A program made the translations under genes and the position numbers. Positions 36,037 to 45,200 of a stretch of DNA of 64,000 nucleotides are shown one piece after another; the stretch's first letter is position 1, and each line of letters begins with the position of its first letter. Under the pieces are notes generated by a model that was given only the letters and a program-made list of their open reading frames with translations, made no database searches and was not told the DNA's origin. The DNA is from CBDCYH01 sp965224105 (lineage in GTDB: Bacteria > Bacteroidota > Rhodothermia > Rhodothermales > JABDKH01). Where the stretch lies: NCBI GenBank assembly GCA_965224105.1, contig CBDCYH010000001.1, forward strand, positions 496,001-560,000, given 5' to 3'.

Positions 36037-37101
36037 ATGAATAGGATTGTAACCTTTATTTCCCTGTTGTCTTTACTCCATATTGGCAACGGATGCACAG
36101 AAGAGCCCGAACTGCTCCTGCAAAAGGAAGATCAGTCGGTTGAAGAAGACGTTTTGTTCATTGGTGTTTCTGTCTTGTCCGACTCTGAAGTCTGGCTTAG
36201 TGGGACCGGTGGGACTGTTGCGCACACAAGTGACGGTGGTGAGAATTGGAAGCTGCAGGTTTTGCCGGGTGCCGACAGCCTTCAAGTGAGAGATATTGAG
36301 GCTGTTTCTCCGACAACGATCTATGCGCTTACGATTGGGAATGGTGATCAGTCGCGCATCTATAAGACCGAAGACGGTGGCAATTCCTGGACAGCTCAGT
36401 TCGTAAACGAAGACCCCAATGCCTTCTACGATTGCATGGATTTTTGGACCGAGGACAATGGGTTTGTGTTCAGCGATTCTTTTGAAGGTGAGTTCGTAAT
36501 TCGCGTAACTGAAGACGGTGGGCAAAACTGGAGACCGGTTGATCCTTCCAACATGCCTACAGCATCGGATGGCGAGGGATCGTTTGCTGCAAGCGGCACG
36601 TGCGCGGTTGCAGTTGGAGCCAGTGTCGGCCTGGTGGGAACGGGCGCAGGGGCTGAGGCCAGAGTTCTTCGGTCCGGCGACCGTGGAATTACCTGGGAGG
36701 CGATTGATACGCCGATTGTTGGGGGCACAGGCACAACTGGCATCGCTAGCATCTCTTTCTTCGATGACCAGCGAGGTCTAATTCTAGGCGGTGACGTTGC
36801 TGATCACGAATCAGTTACAGCAAACAACGCTTTCACCCTCGACGGAGGGAAGACCTGGAATCCTGGCGGCAGATCAGTACTGACAGGGGCATTTTATGGA
36901 TCGGCTGCAATGCAAAATGCGCCGCAGCCCTTAATCGTTGGCGTTGGGCCTAAGGGCATGGACTACAGCATCGACTACGGGAAGACATGGACCCGGGTTG
37001 ACACGCTAACCTATTGGTCTGCGGGTTTCGCCGACCGGACCGTTGGCTGGACGGTTGGACCGGGAGGGCGGATTTCAAAATGGCGCTTCTATGACAAATA
37101 G
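36037..37101 (+). CDS. YCF48/BNR-repeat lipoprotein
   Basis: An exported lipoprotein of 354 residues, with signal FISLLSLLHIGNGC giving a lipobox Cys. The rest is a beta-propeller of BNR/YCF48 repeats: VAHTSDGGENWKLQVLPG, RIYKTEDGGNSWTAQFV, VTEDGGQNWRPVDPS, VLRSGDRGITWEAIDTP, FTLDGGKTWNPGGRS and YSIDYGKTWTRVDTL. That is six clear units with the DGG.xW core. The plant/cyanobacterial relatives assist photosystem II assembly, but many bacterial copies are generic binding propellers. An earlier start at 36004 would put extra residues before the signal. Confidence 0.85.
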   Translation: MNRIVTFISLLSLLHIGNGCTEEPELLLQKEDQSVEEDVLFIGVSVLSDSEVWLSGTGGTVAHTSDGGENWKLQVLPGADSLQVRDIEAVSPTTIYALTIGNGDQSRIYKTEDGGNSWTAQFVNEDPNAFYDCMDFWTEDNGFVFSDSFEGEFVIRVTEDGGQNWRPVDPSNMPTASDGEGSFAASGTCAVAVGASVGLVGTGAGAEARVLRSGDRGITWEAIDTPIVGGTGTTGIASISFFDDQRGLILGGDVADHESVTANNAFTLDGGKTWNPGGRSVLTGAFYGSAAMQNAPQPLIVGVGPKGMDYSIDYGKTWTRVDTLTYWSAGFADRTVGWTVGPGGRISKWRFYDK

Positions 37102-37137
37102 GACCCCTTGCGTTTTTGAAAATCCGCGGCTCGAATT

Positions 37138-37545
37138 TTAAGGGCGAGGTGCCTGTCGTCGTCTTTCTCGTGACCTACCATCCCTGAAGTCCCCCGACCG
37201 GTTCAGCCATTCGGAGAGCTCTTGCCTTTGCTGGTCGGTCAAAACCTCCGCCATTTCAGAGCGCATTTCAGCGAACACGCTTACAAGCTCACCTCGATGT
37301 TTGCGCCTTAGCGAATCCATCGCCGGTGCATGTTGCCTGGCGATGGCACGAATCTGCTCTCGCTGCTGCTCAGACAAATTCGAAAGTTGCGATTCGATTC
37401 TGGCGGACAAGCCTCGTTCAGAACGAAGAGCACGACGATCAGCATGCCGTTTGTTTGCGATAGCACCCGAACCCACAACACCCAGAACCACGCCGGCAAT
37501 TAGCGTCGCAATCAGAATCAACGTAGCCTTAACTCTTGGGGACAT
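37138..37545 (-). CDS. Small Spy/CpxP-like (heavy-metal-resistance type) membrane-anchored protein
   Basis: The 135-residue protein has an N-terminal transmembrane anchor (ATLILIATLIAGVVLGVVGSG) and a helical periplasmic domain. Two LTxxQ-like motifs, LSEQQREQIRAIA and LTDQQRQELSEWL, are in the positions typical of the Spy/CpxP/CnrX (metal-resistance) superfamily. The basic tail is RDGRSRERRRQAPRP. It starts 4 bases after the stop of the anti-sigma-like gene, so it probably works with that sigma system as a periplasmic sensor or chaperone. No histidine/cysteine metal site is evident. Confidence 0.75.
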   Translation of the reverse strand: MSPRVKATLILIATLIAGVVLGVVGSGAIANKRHADRRALRSERGLSARIESQLSNLSEQQREQIRAIARQHAPAMDSLRRKHRGELVSVFAEMRSEMAEVLTDQQRQELSEWLNRSGDFRDGRSRERRRQAPRP

Positions 37546-37549
37546 TATT

Positions 37550-37978
37550 TTACTCGTCTATATCGTAAGCGCTTGCAATGGACGCAGCCTCAACGCCGAG
37601 AAGCACGTCCGATGTCGACCGCGGATACATATCATCAGTACTCGCCTGGAAACTGTATGCACCTAGCAAAGCGATTATAATCAGACACGCGGTAAGCACC
37701 GGCCGAAACAACTTCCAAAGAATCCCAACCTGTTCAGCAAACCCCTGTTGATCTGTCGAATAGACTCTCTGCACCACCCTTTCCGTGAAGAAGCCATCCA
37801 ACTCATATGTGTCTCGGCGCTGGAAGGCTGACCGAAGATTGGAAACAGCAGCAACTCTGGCTTTAACGTTTTCATCATCTTCGATCACGCGCCTAATGCG
37901 CTCCTCTATTTCGGAATCAAGCACACCATTCACGAAATCGAGCAGAAGCGAATCTGTTATCTTCAATTGCTCACTCAT
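37550..37978 (-). CDS. Putative anti-sigma factor (membrane-anchored, no zinc motif)
   Basis: The 142-residue protein starts 3 bases after the ECF sigma stop, so an anti-sigma role follows from position. Residues 1-60 are helical and acidic: LLLDFVNGVLDSEIEERIRRVIEDDENVKARV, with the outline of an anti-sigma domain but no HxxxCxxC zinc site. One transmembrane segment is RPVLTACLIIIALLGAYSF, and a short outer tail is acidic. I do not recognise a named family beyond that. Confidence 0.65.
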   Translation of the reverse strand: MSEQLKITDSLLLDFVNGVLDSEIEERIRRVIEDDENVKARVAAVSNLRSAFQRRDTYELDGFFTERVVQRVYSTDQQGFAEQVGILWKLFRPVLTACLIIIALLGAYSFQASTDDMYPRSTSDVLLGVEAASIASAYDIDE

Positions 37979-37981
37979 AAT

Positions 37982-38521
37982 CTAATTGAATTTCTTGCGC
38001 AAACTTTCCAAAGCACGATTCAACCTGGAGAGGACGGTACCATAGGCTATACCAAGAATATCGGCGGTTTCGCTTGTGCTATAGCCCTCAATTAGTCGCA
38101 ACACAACGACAGATTGTTGTCGTTCTGGTAATGTTGCCAACATTGATTCAACAATTTTGCGGTCCTCCAACTGTTCTATTGCTGCAGATGCATGACCTGG
38201 ATCTACAATTTCTGAGTCATGCTCGTCCAGATTTATAAACCTTTTCCGATACCGGTTCCGTCTTCGAATTTCATCAAGGGATGCATTCACAGTCATCCTA
38301 TGGAGGTACGTTTTGATACTGGAATCGCCTCTAAACCTACCTAGGTTCTCATAGAATTTGACAAATACGTTTTGGGCAATCTCAGACACTTCTGGCGTCG
38401 CTCCCAGGATCCCCGATGCAACTGTTGCAATGTAGTTCTTATGTGTGTCGACAATCATCCGGAATGCCTCCATGTCTCCGTTTTTGCAACGCCTTACAAG
38501 TTCTTGATCCGTATGGTCCAT
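37982..38521 (-). CDS. ECF-family RNA polymerase sigma factor
   Basis: A 179-residue alternative sigma factor. Region 2 shows CKNGDMEAFRMIVDTHKNYI, EIAQNVFVKFYENLGRFRG and IKTYLHRMTVNASLDEIRRR. Region 4 shows LPERQQSVVVLRLIEGYSTSE followed by TADILGIAYGTVLSRLNRALESLRKK. It is the second sigma of the window, not closely similar to the one at 16914. It lies in a minus-strand cluster with an anti-sigma-like gene and three Spy-like envelope genes, which suggests an envelope-stress regulon. Confidence 0.93.
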   Translation of the reverse strand: MDHTDQELVRRCKNGDMEAFRMIVDTHKNYIATVASGILGATPEVSEIAQNVFVKFYENLGRFRGDSSIKTYLHRMTVNASLDEIRRRNRYRKRFINLDEHDSEIVDPGHASAAIEQLEDRKIVESMLATLPERQQSVVVLRLIEGYSTSETADILGIAYGTVLSRLNRALESLRKKFN

Positions 38522-38563
38522 AGAAGAGGCATCCGAAATTCGTGTGCTTGTGTGTGGACACAG

Positions 38564-39418
38564 CTATCTAGTCGATCTCGCGCGGCCCTTTCTGCGCTGT
38601 TGCTGTGATCGCTGTTCAACTCTCATCTTTCGCGTCAAGAGATGATGCACCGCTACAATTTCCTTTTGCTCGTCGGTAAGGACACTGTCAAATATTTCAC
38701 GCTTTTGCTCCATCGCGGCACCTCTTGTTGTACCCCGAGTCTCCCGTAGGTCTTCCATTTGGCTCTTCAGTGTCGCCTGTTGTTCGCTCGACAAGTCCAA
38801 CGCCTCTACCATCGCAGCGGTGTTCTTTTCGCGGCTTTCTCGCATAGTGGCCATCCGATTTTCCTTGGTCGTTCTAATTCTTTCTTTCTGATCGTCGGTT
38901 AGCATGGCCTTAACGCTATCCCTTCTCGTTTTTGCGATGCCCTGTCTCATCTCTCGTGCTTCTTCCTCGGAGATAAGTCCAGCCTCAAGGTCGGAACGAA
39001 TCTTTCTCATTTGCTCGCGGAGTGCCTCGCGGTTTTCAATGAGCAATTCACGCTGCTCATCTGAAAGTTCGGCTGGCATCCTCTGCGAACGTGTCCGCTT
39101 TTTGTCGTTTCGCCGAGTCCTATGCTGGTGATTTTTCGCCCGCCGTGCCTCCGCGACTTTAGTGACAACGCTCTCTCTTTGCTCTTCGCTCATCGTCGAG
39201 TGGATCTCCTGTGCAATTGCCCACGAGTTATCGCCTGCCATATTAGCAGCAGTCGCCAATTGCTCCTGCGTAAGGATAGATTGCAATAATACCTCACCCT
39301 CGTCTGCGGCGGCGGGAACGGGAGCCTCGCTGTTGACAATCTGCGACGAGTCGCACGCGCTTGTAAAAGCAACTAGTGAGATTGTTAGGATACTTGTTTT
39401 CAATAGTTGTAGTGTCAT
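38564..39418 (-). CDS. Spy/CpxP-like lipoprotein with repeated LTxxQ motifs
   Basis: A highly charged helical lipoprotein of 284 residues. The signal is LLKTSILTISLVAFTSAC. The mature part carries at least five LT/LS..Q units: LTQEQLATAAN, MSEEQRESVVT, LSDEQRELLIEN, LTDDQKERIRT, LSSEQQATLKSQ and LTDEQKEIVAVH. Each is followed by an arginine- or lysine-rich helix. This is an expanded version of the Spy/CpxP LTxxQ design, whose members are periplasmic chaperones or stress sensors. Positioned between another Spy-like gene and the ECF sigma gene, 43 bases upstream of the latter. Confidence 0.75.
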   Translation of the reverse strand: MTLQLLKTSILTISLVAFTSACDSSQIVNSEAPVPAAADEGEVLLQSILTQEQLATAANMAGDNSWAIAQEIHSTMSEEQRESVVTKVAEARRAKNHQHRTRRNDKKRTRSQRMPAELSDEQRELLIENREALREQMRKIRSDLEAGLISEEEAREMRQGIAKTRRDSVKAMLTDDQKERIRTTKENRMATMRESREKNTAAMVEALDLSSEQQATLKSQMEDLRETRGTTRGAAMEQKREIFDSVLTDEQKEIVAVHHLLTRKMRVEQRSQQQRRKGRARSTR

Positions 39419-39447
39419 TTTTCTAAGCTGATTAAATACCTGAAAGA

Positions 39448-39873
39448 TTATCGGAGACCGCCACCTCTTCGATTCCCTTGCCCTCGGTTACCCTGGCCCC
39501 TCCGTCGCGGGCTATTTTCCTTTACGAACTCATCATAGGACTTCATCTGATCCTCGGTAAGGTGCTCTTCCAACGCCTTTCGCGTTTGCTCCTGGTTTTT
39601 CTTTACAGCAGACCTAACTTTGCCTCGATCGCCAGTCTCCCTTGCCTTCAGCATCGCAGCTCTGGTTGTTTGTGCAGATTCCAACAGAATACCCTTTACA
39701 ACTTCCACTTTCTCTGCATCAAGGGCCAAGGCGACAATGAGCTTGTCAATCTTTTCCTCCTGCGCCTGGGTCCACTCCTCCCCGGTCATTCTGCCCTGAG
39801 CCGCTGCAGCCCTGGCGCTAACTAAAATCATCATTCCTGCAATCAATGCTAGGGTAAGGTTTCTTCTTTTCAC
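39448..39873 (-). CDS. Secreted Spy/CpxP-like protein
   Basis: First gene of the sigma cluster, about 141 residues from GTG 39871-39873. The signal peptide is MKRRNLTLALIAGMMILVSA followed by RAAAAQ. The helical domain has KIDKLIVALALDAEKVEVVK and LTEDQMKSYDEFVKEN, and ends in a Gly/Arg-rich tail (RRRGQGNRGQGNRRGG). An upstream open extension to 39939 is not signal-like and lies over the candidate promoter. Possible periplasmic chaperone or stress sensor. Positively charged tail is unusual and could bind membrane or nucleic acid. Confidence 0.7.
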   Translation of the reverse strand: MKRRNLTLALIAGMMILVSARAAAAQGRMTGEEWTQAQEEKIDKLIVALALDAEKVEVVKGILLESAQTTRAAMLKARETGDRGKVRSAVKKNQEQTRKALEEHLTEDQMKSYDEFVKENSPRRRGQGNRGQGNRRGGGLR

Positions 39874-39914
39874 GGTCGTTACTCTCAAGCTAATTCTGGA
39901 TGCAATTCGCCTTT

Positions 39915-39942
39915 TTGACGTCCATAGTAAGATCCACATTCC
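39915..39942 (-). promoter_or_regulatory. Candidate ECF sigma promoter for the Spy-like/sigma cluster
   Basis: On the minus strand GGAATG (39937-39942) and CGTCAA (39915-39920) are separated by 16 bases, about 42 bases before the GTG at 39873. The general ECF pattern is GGAAC-16/17-CGTC. It is a plausible autoregulatory promoter but was found by eye only. Confidence 0.35.
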
Positions 39943-39987
39943 ATATCTTGGCGAATCAGCTCACGATTATTGACCGAAATTATTCTC

Positions 39988-40725
39988 ATGACCAACCGTA
40001 TTGCCACAACCACCATACTATTCTGCCTAACTATTGCTCTGGCAAGTTGCACACAAGGCGACAGGCAGGAGGCTGCATCCACAGGTGAACAGTCTACGAC
40101 AATGACGACGACCTCCGCCTTCCCTGATCCAGCTGTGCCTCAAGGGGCAAACCTGGCTGTGCCGGAAAATTGGCTTACTCGATTTGATAGGGATAATACC
40201 AGCGTTACCGTTGGCACATCAACAGATAGCGCTGACGTTGCGTTTCTCAACATGACTCCAGGTTGGCACCTCACCACCGGTCCAGCGGGTATTTTCTATC
40301 ATCCAGCCTCAACCGCAACGGGAACGTACCGTGCCACTATGGGTGCCTATCTTTTTGATCCAGGCGACCGAACGGAGGGATATGGGCTGTTGTTTGGTGG
40401 TAATGACCTGCAAGGCGACGATCAATCTTATCTATACTTCCTTATCCGGAATGACAAGAAGTTCCTCGTGAAGCAACGAGAAGGTGGCGAGACCTACGTA
40501 TTGCAAGGGTGGACGACATCCGACTCGATCAATCAGTTCACAGCAGAGTCGGCGGAAAATGTTTACAACGAACTCGAGGTTGCCGTTGGCGAATCAGAAA
40601 TCGTTTTTGCTGTTAACGGAGATATCGTACACACCATCGTCAACAAGTACCAGACCGACGGCGCTGTGGGCTTCAGAGTTAACCATGGTCTGAATCTCCA
40701 CATCTCGAAGTTTTCAATCAACTAG
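39988..40725 (+). CDS. Lipoprotein with a concanavalin/LamG-like (DUF1080-type) domain
   Basis: A lipoprotein of about 245 residues (ATG 39988), with signal RIATTTILFCLTIALASC giving a lipobox Cys. A Ser/Thr-rich linker follows. The globular part runs GWHLTTGPAGIFYHPASTATG, FGGNDLQGDDQSYLYFLIRN, NVYNELEVAVGESEIVFAVN, GAVGFRVNHGLNLHISKF, the beta-sandwich pattern of DUF1080/LamG-like domains, which often bind sugars. It stands alone, divergent from the Spy-like cluster and convergent to parE. Function is not defined. Confidence 0.7.
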   Translation: MTNRIATTTILFCLTIALASCTQGDRQEAASTGEQSTTMTTTSAFPDPAVPQGANLAVPENWLTRFDRDNTSVTVGTSTDSADVAFLNMTPGWHLTTGPAGIFYHPASTATGTYRATMGAYLFDPGDRTEGYGLLFGGNDLQGDDQSYLYFLIRNDKKFLVKQREGGETYVLQGWTTSDSINQFTAESAENVYNELEVAVGESEIVFAVNGDIVHTIVNKYQTDGAVGFRVNHGLNLHISKFSIN

Positions 40726-40772
40726 ACCAGGGGGTGTCTGGAGCCTATAGGCAAACAAGTTACGGGCTGTCG

Positions 40773-42785
40773 CTAGACATCCAGCTCGTCTACGTCTGCC
40801 GCTCCCGACATGATCAACTCAAATCTTGGGGCAGAATCCTTCCCCATGAGATCGGAAATAGTCTGCTCCGTCGACACTTTGGAACGTGCGGGTATTTTCA
40901 CCTGCAACAAACTGCGCGATTCTGGATTAAGTGTTGTCTCGTATAGTGTTGCAGGCATCATCTCTCCCAGCCCTTTAAAACGTTGTATCTCAATTTTTGC
41001 ATCCTTCCGCTTTGCCCGAATCTCCTTCTCGATCCGTTTTCGGTCCTTGTCGTCCAGCGCCCAGACGCTCTGCTTGCCTGAGTCGATCCGGTACAGCGGG
41101 GGCTGGGCAATAAAAACGTGCCCCTCTTCTATCAGAGGTCGTAAGTATCGGTAAAAGAACGTGAGAAGGAGTGTCGCGATATGGTGGCCGTCCGAATCAG
41201 CATCCATCAGCAGTACAACTTTGTGGTAGCGAAGCTTAGACAAATCCAACTGATTCCCCAGGCCGCAACCGAGAGCCTGCACGATATTTGACAACTCTTT
41301 ATTAGCCGTCACCTTGGCTAGTGTTGCCTGCTCCGCGTTAAGGACCTTACCCCTAAGCGGCAAAATAGCCTGGGTCTTTCGATTGCGGCCCTGCTTGGCC
41401 GAACCACCGGCAGAATCACCCTCCACAATGAACAATTCACTCTCGGAGGGGTCGGTCGAGGAGCAATCAGCCAACTTGCCTGGCAGCGTAAGTCGATGGC
41501 TCAGTCGGCTTTTCTTTCTTACGGATGATGCAGCCGCGCGGCTGGCTAGCCTTGCCTTAGCCGATTGGATTACCCGGGCGGCAATCGCCTCACTTGTCGT
41601 CGGATGCGCATTTAGGTACCGTTCCAACTCCAACCGCACCTGGCCCGTAACCAGTGAACGGGCTTCAGGATTATTCAGCTTCTCTTTTGTCTGTCCCTGA
41701 AACTGAGGGTCAACCATAAACAAGTTGACGATCGCGATAACCCCCTCTCGCATATCGTCTGCGATGAAGTTTACGCCTCGGGGAAAAAGGTTGTGAGTCT
41801 CCATGTAAGCCCGGACCGCAGACCGTATGGCATCTTTAAGTCCTTGCTCGTGCGTCCCCCCGTCACGCGTTGGAATGCCGTTGACGTATGATATTGTTCT
41901 CTCTTTGGGCGACTCCGTCCATACTAATGCAACTTCCAACCTGGCGCCATCCGAAAGCTCGGCTTGTCGAACTACAAAGGGATCGTGCAGCGACCGTATC
42001 TTCTCCTTCTCAAGAATGGAATTCAGGTACTCCTCTATTCCCCCATCATGCAAGAACTCGACCTTTGTACCGAGAACGTCATTGCGGAATGTAATTTTGA
42101 GCGATGCATTGAGATACGTTTTAATCTCCAGCTGCTCCGCGATTAGATTCGCGTCGAACTTCGTCTGTTTGAATATCTCGGGATCGGGCCTGAAGAATAT
42201 GGTGGTTCCGGTTCCGCGCGAAGACCGCTTTATGGTCTTTAGTTTACTTACGGGCTTACCACGCTTGAACTTTTGTTGGTATGTTTTGCCGTCACGTTTT
42301 ACGGTTGCAACGAGTTCTTCGGAAAGTGCATTGACCACCGAGGAACCAACACCATGCAATCCGCCAGATGTGATGTAGTTGGATGAATCGAATTTTCCGC
42401 CCGAATGCAGAGTTGTCAGGATGACTTGCAGGGTCGGTATCTTTTTCTTCGGATGTATATCGACAGGGATCCCTCTGCCATCATCCGAAACAGTCACGCT
42501 TTCGCCATCTTTGTGTAGCGTAACCTCGATCGCGCTTGCGAACCCGTTCGTTGCTTCATCTACGGCGTTGTCAACAATCTCCCATACCAGATGATGCAAC
42601 CCGGGCTTTCCAGTCCCTCCGATGTACATTCCCGGGCGCTTGCGAACTGGATCAAGCCCCTCAAGTACCTGAATATCTCTACCGGTATACCCCTTCGTCT
42701 TCCGTGTAGTCGATTTACCCGCGCTGGTCTTCCCGGACCGGCCGTTCTTTCCAACTGTCTTCTTCTTGGTCCTAGCAGTCGCCAT
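40773..42785 (-). CDS. parE: DNA topoisomerase IV subunit B (type IIA, ATPase subunit)
   Basis: The 670-residue ATPase subunit decatenates chromosomes together with ParC. GHKL motifs are EIVDNAVDEATNG, VSDDGRGIPVDIHPKKKIPT and TSGGLHGVGSSVVNALS. TOPRIM motifs are FIVEGDSAGGSAKQGRNRKT and LMDADSDGHHIATLLL. The DADSDG form (rather than DADVDG) and the adjacent subunit A favour ParE over GyrB. The first 33 residues are a Lys/Thr-rich extension. It begins just 8 bases after parC. Confidence 0.88.
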   Translation of the reverse strand: MATARTKKKTVGKNGRSGKTSAGKSTTRKTKGYTGRDIQVLEGLDPVRKRPGMYIGGTGKPGLHHLVWEIVDNAVDEATNGFASAIEVTLHKDGESVTVSDDGRGIPVDIHPKKKIPTLQVILTTLHSGGKFDSSNYITSGGLHGVGSSVVNALSEELVATVKRDGKTYQQKFKRGKPVSKLKTIKRSSRGTGTTIFFRPDPEIFKQTKFDANLIAEQLEIKTYLNASLKITFRNDVLGTKVEFLHDGGIEEYLNSILEKEKIRSLHDPFVVRQAELSDGARLEVALVWTESPKERTISYVNGIPTRDGGTHEQGLKDAIRSAVRAYMETHNLFPRGVNFIADDMREGVIAIVNLFMVDPQFQGQTKEKLNNPEARSLVTGQVRLELERYLNAHPTTSEAIAARVIQSAKARLASRAAASSVRKKSRLSHRLTLPGKLADCSSTDPSESELFIVEGDSAGGSAKQGRNRKTQAILPLRGKVLNAEQATLAKVTANKELSNIVQALGCGLGNQLDLSKLRYHKVVLLMDADSDGHHIATLLLTFFYRYLRPLIEEGHVFIAQPPLYRIDSGKQSVWALDDKDRKRIEKEIRAKRKDAKIEIQRFKGLGEMMPATLYETTLNPESRSLLQVKIPARSKVSTEQTISDLMGKDSAPRFELIMSGAADVDELDV

Positions 42786-42793
42786 ATAATCGA

Positions 42794-45115
42794 TTACGAA
42801 TTTTCAGGAGCAACAATTGGTAGCACTACCTCACGAATGATGCCTCGCTTAATAATTTGCCTACCTTTGTTTCCCCGATTTCCGACATCCATCTTGGTTG
42901 TGCGAATAATTTCAGTACGTCCCCGAGACGTAACAACCTCAAGTCCAATCCTGGCAGTAGTTGACAAAACAAATCCTAGAATATAGTCGCCGGCGGCCAC
43001 CTTCATTCCTCGAACACCCTTCGCCGCATTCTTCATCACGGGAACCTGAGAAGCAGGAAATATTAGAGCATTGCCCTGCTTCGACGCCACGCAAACGTGC
43101 TCGTCTCCCTGACAGATTACTGCATTCACAACTGTCTGCTCCTTTGTAACTCTCATAAACCGACGACCGGCTTTTGTTGATACTTCGCTGAACAAACCAG
43201 CAGGTATCCGCAAAGCCTGACCCGCAGATGACATTGCAAACACATATGGTCCGACCTCTTCATCATCCAGGTCACCAAACAAGTCTTGCTGGTCCTCATC
43301 GTCAACCATCGCAACCGGCAGTGACCTTTCGTCCATCGAGATTACTCCGACTACGCGTTCTTTGTCCTTGAAGTCAAAAAGTTTCTGAATGGGAATCCCA
43401 TGGCCTGTTGTACTTGGCAATGCCTCTTTCCGAATCGAGTACGCTTTGCCAAAATTCGTGAGGAAAACGATAACTGATCGAGTGGACCCAAACCAGATCC
43501 AGCCAACCGAGTCACCGTCTCTAACTCTTATCGACTCCGGATCTGTGTAAGATTTTTGACGCTTGATCCAACCATCCCTTGTCACGACGGCAAAAACATC
43601 TTCCGCGATAATGTAATCTTCTGCGGAATATTCCCTTTGCTCATCGGGACCTTCGATTGCTGTCAAACGCGGAGTCTCAAACTGCTCTTGCAGTTCAATC
43701 AGCTCATCTCGAATCACTGTCCATCTTTCGTTTTCGTCTTTCAACAGTGCCCGAAGTTTTCTCGCGATGGTCTTCTTGGCAGCAAGTTCCTCCATGATCG
43801 CATCGATCTCCATTCGTGACAGCTTGTACAGTTTGGTTTCAAGTATCGCGTCTGTCTGAACGTCATCGAGTTTGAAACGATGCTTCAAGCATTGAGCTGA
43901 GTCCCCTTTGTTCTTCGATGATCTGATTATTTTGATCGCCTCATCCAAAGCGTCAAAGATTATCGCAAAGCCCTTGAGGATGTGAATCCTTTTTTGAATC
44001 TGATCGAGTTCGAAGCGGACTCGCCGAACGAGGACATCCATCCGGAAATCAAGGAACTCGTCGAGGATTGTTAGAAGATCCACCTTCGCCGGGGTGCAAA
44101 CATCCGTACCCTCTGTCGGCATCAGGCACGTGAGGTTGACATGAAACCGGGTCTGTAAAGAAGTGTGTTTAAACAGATATGCCATGGCGGCATCGGGATC
44201 CGCACCTCTCCGTGTCTCGAGAACTATTCTGACCTCGTCCGTTGATTCGTCCCTGATGTCCACAAGCTGTGGTACCTTGCCTGCGATAATGTGCTGGGCG
44301 ATAGATTCTATGAGACCGCTTTTGGAAACGCCATATGGGATTGAGGTAACGACAATCTGCTTGGCGCCCTCCATTCTGAACTCCCCTCGCAGCTCAATAG
44401 GACCCTCCCCTTTATCGTAAATCTCCCGTAGCTCCTCCTCCGTGTTCAGTATTCTACCGCCTGTCGGAAAATCTGGACCCTGAATAAACTTTGACAGGAT
44501 GGTGGAGAGTCGCGCATTCGGTGAGTCGATCAAATAGATCAGGGCCGAGATAACCTCCCCGAGGTTGTGGGGCGGAATATTGGTCGCCATCCCGACAGCA
44601 ATTCCGGTTGCGCCGTTAACCAGCAAATTGGGAAACTGAGCCGGCAGGACAACGGGCTCGGATAGTGTACCATCAAAGTTGGGACGGAAATCGACCGTTT
44701 GTTTTTTCAGTTCGATCAGGAGAGTCATCGCCAGGGGCGTTAGCTTTGCCTCCGTATAGCGCATGGCCGCTGCGGAGTCACCATCAAGTGATCCAAAATT
44801 CCCTTGTCCATCTACCAGCGTGTCTCGCAGGGAAAAGTTCTGCGCCATTCGAACCATGGCGTCGTAAATGGCGGAATCTCCGTGCGGATGATACTTGCCC
44901 ATAACGTCCCCAACCACCGTTGCACTTTTGCGATGCCTCCCTTCCGGATAGAGGCGGAGAGAGTTAAACATTGCGTAGAGGATTCTCCGTTGGACCGGTT
45001 TGAGACCATCGCGAATGTCGGGTAATGCACGACTTGTGATCACCGATAGCGCGTAGTTCAGATACCGTTCACGGGTGGTATCTTCGAGTGAGATGGATTT
45101 GACTTTTGCGGGCAT
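42794..45115 (-). CDS. parC: DNA topoisomerase IV subunit A
   Basis: The 773-residue DNA cleavage/religation subunit. The breakage-reunion domain has SRALPDIRDGLKPVQRRILY, KYHPHGDSAIYDAMVRMAQ, and the catalytic Tyr in AAMRYTEAK. The C-terminal part is a beta-propeller with fewer blades than gyrase and a degenerate GyrA-box-like RGNKGRQII near the end; an acidic insert DDEDQQDLFGDLDDEEVG lies within. The length and the missing canonical GyrA box support ParC. It is followed by parE. Confidence 0.88.
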   Translation of the reverse strand: MPAKVKSISLEDTTRERYLNYALSVITSRALPDIRDGLKPVQRRILYAMFNSLRLYPEGRHRKSATVVGDVMGKYHPHGDSAIYDAMVRMAQNFSLRDTLVDGQGNFGSLDGDSAAAMRYTEAKLTPLAMTLLIELKKQTVDFRPNFDGTLSEPVVLPAQFPNLLVNGATGIAVGMATNIPPHNLGEVISALIYLIDSPNARLSTILSKFIQGPDFPTGGRILNTEEELREIYDKGEGPIELRGEFRMEGAKQIVVTSIPYGVSKSGLIESIAQHIIAGKVPQLVDIRDESTDEVRIVLETRRGADPDAAMAYLFKHTSLQTRFHVNLTCLMPTEGTDVCTPAKVDLLTILDEFLDFRMDVLVRRVRFELDQIQKRIHILKGFAIIFDALDEAIKIIRSSKNKGDSAQCLKHRFKLDDVQTDAILETKLYKLSRMEIDAIMEELAAKKTIARKLRALLKDENERWTVIRDELIELQEQFETPRLTAIEGPDEQREYSAEDYIIAEDVFAVVTRDGWIKRQKSYTDPESIRVRDGDSVGWIWFGSTRSVIVFLTNFGKAYSIRKEALPSTTGHGIPIQKLFDFKDKERVVGVISMDERSLPVAMVDDEDQQDLFGDLDDEEVGPYVFAMSSAGQALRIPAGLFSEVSTKAGRRFMRVTKEQTVVNAVICQGDEHVCVASKQGNALIFPASQVPVMKNAAKGVRGMKVAAGDYILGFVLSTTARIGLEVVTSRGRTEIIRTTKMDVGNRGNKGRQIIKRGIIREVVLPIVAPENS

Positions 45116-45200
45116 ATGCGGCGAGTTGTACCCGAAACTTACGGCCTAACGAATTGGTCGTTCCGGAATTGCATATGAAAGCGATGCCGTCGCAACTCGA

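Noticed and set aside
41827..42378. Long plus-strand open frame inside parE
   Set aside because: Its codons are the reverse image of conserved ATPase motifs; no independent gene features.
40773..45115. gyrB-gyrA call
   Set aside because: The DADSDG motif, the degenerate GyrA-box and the adjacent order favour parE-parC, though gyrase cannot be fully excluded without the rest of the genome.
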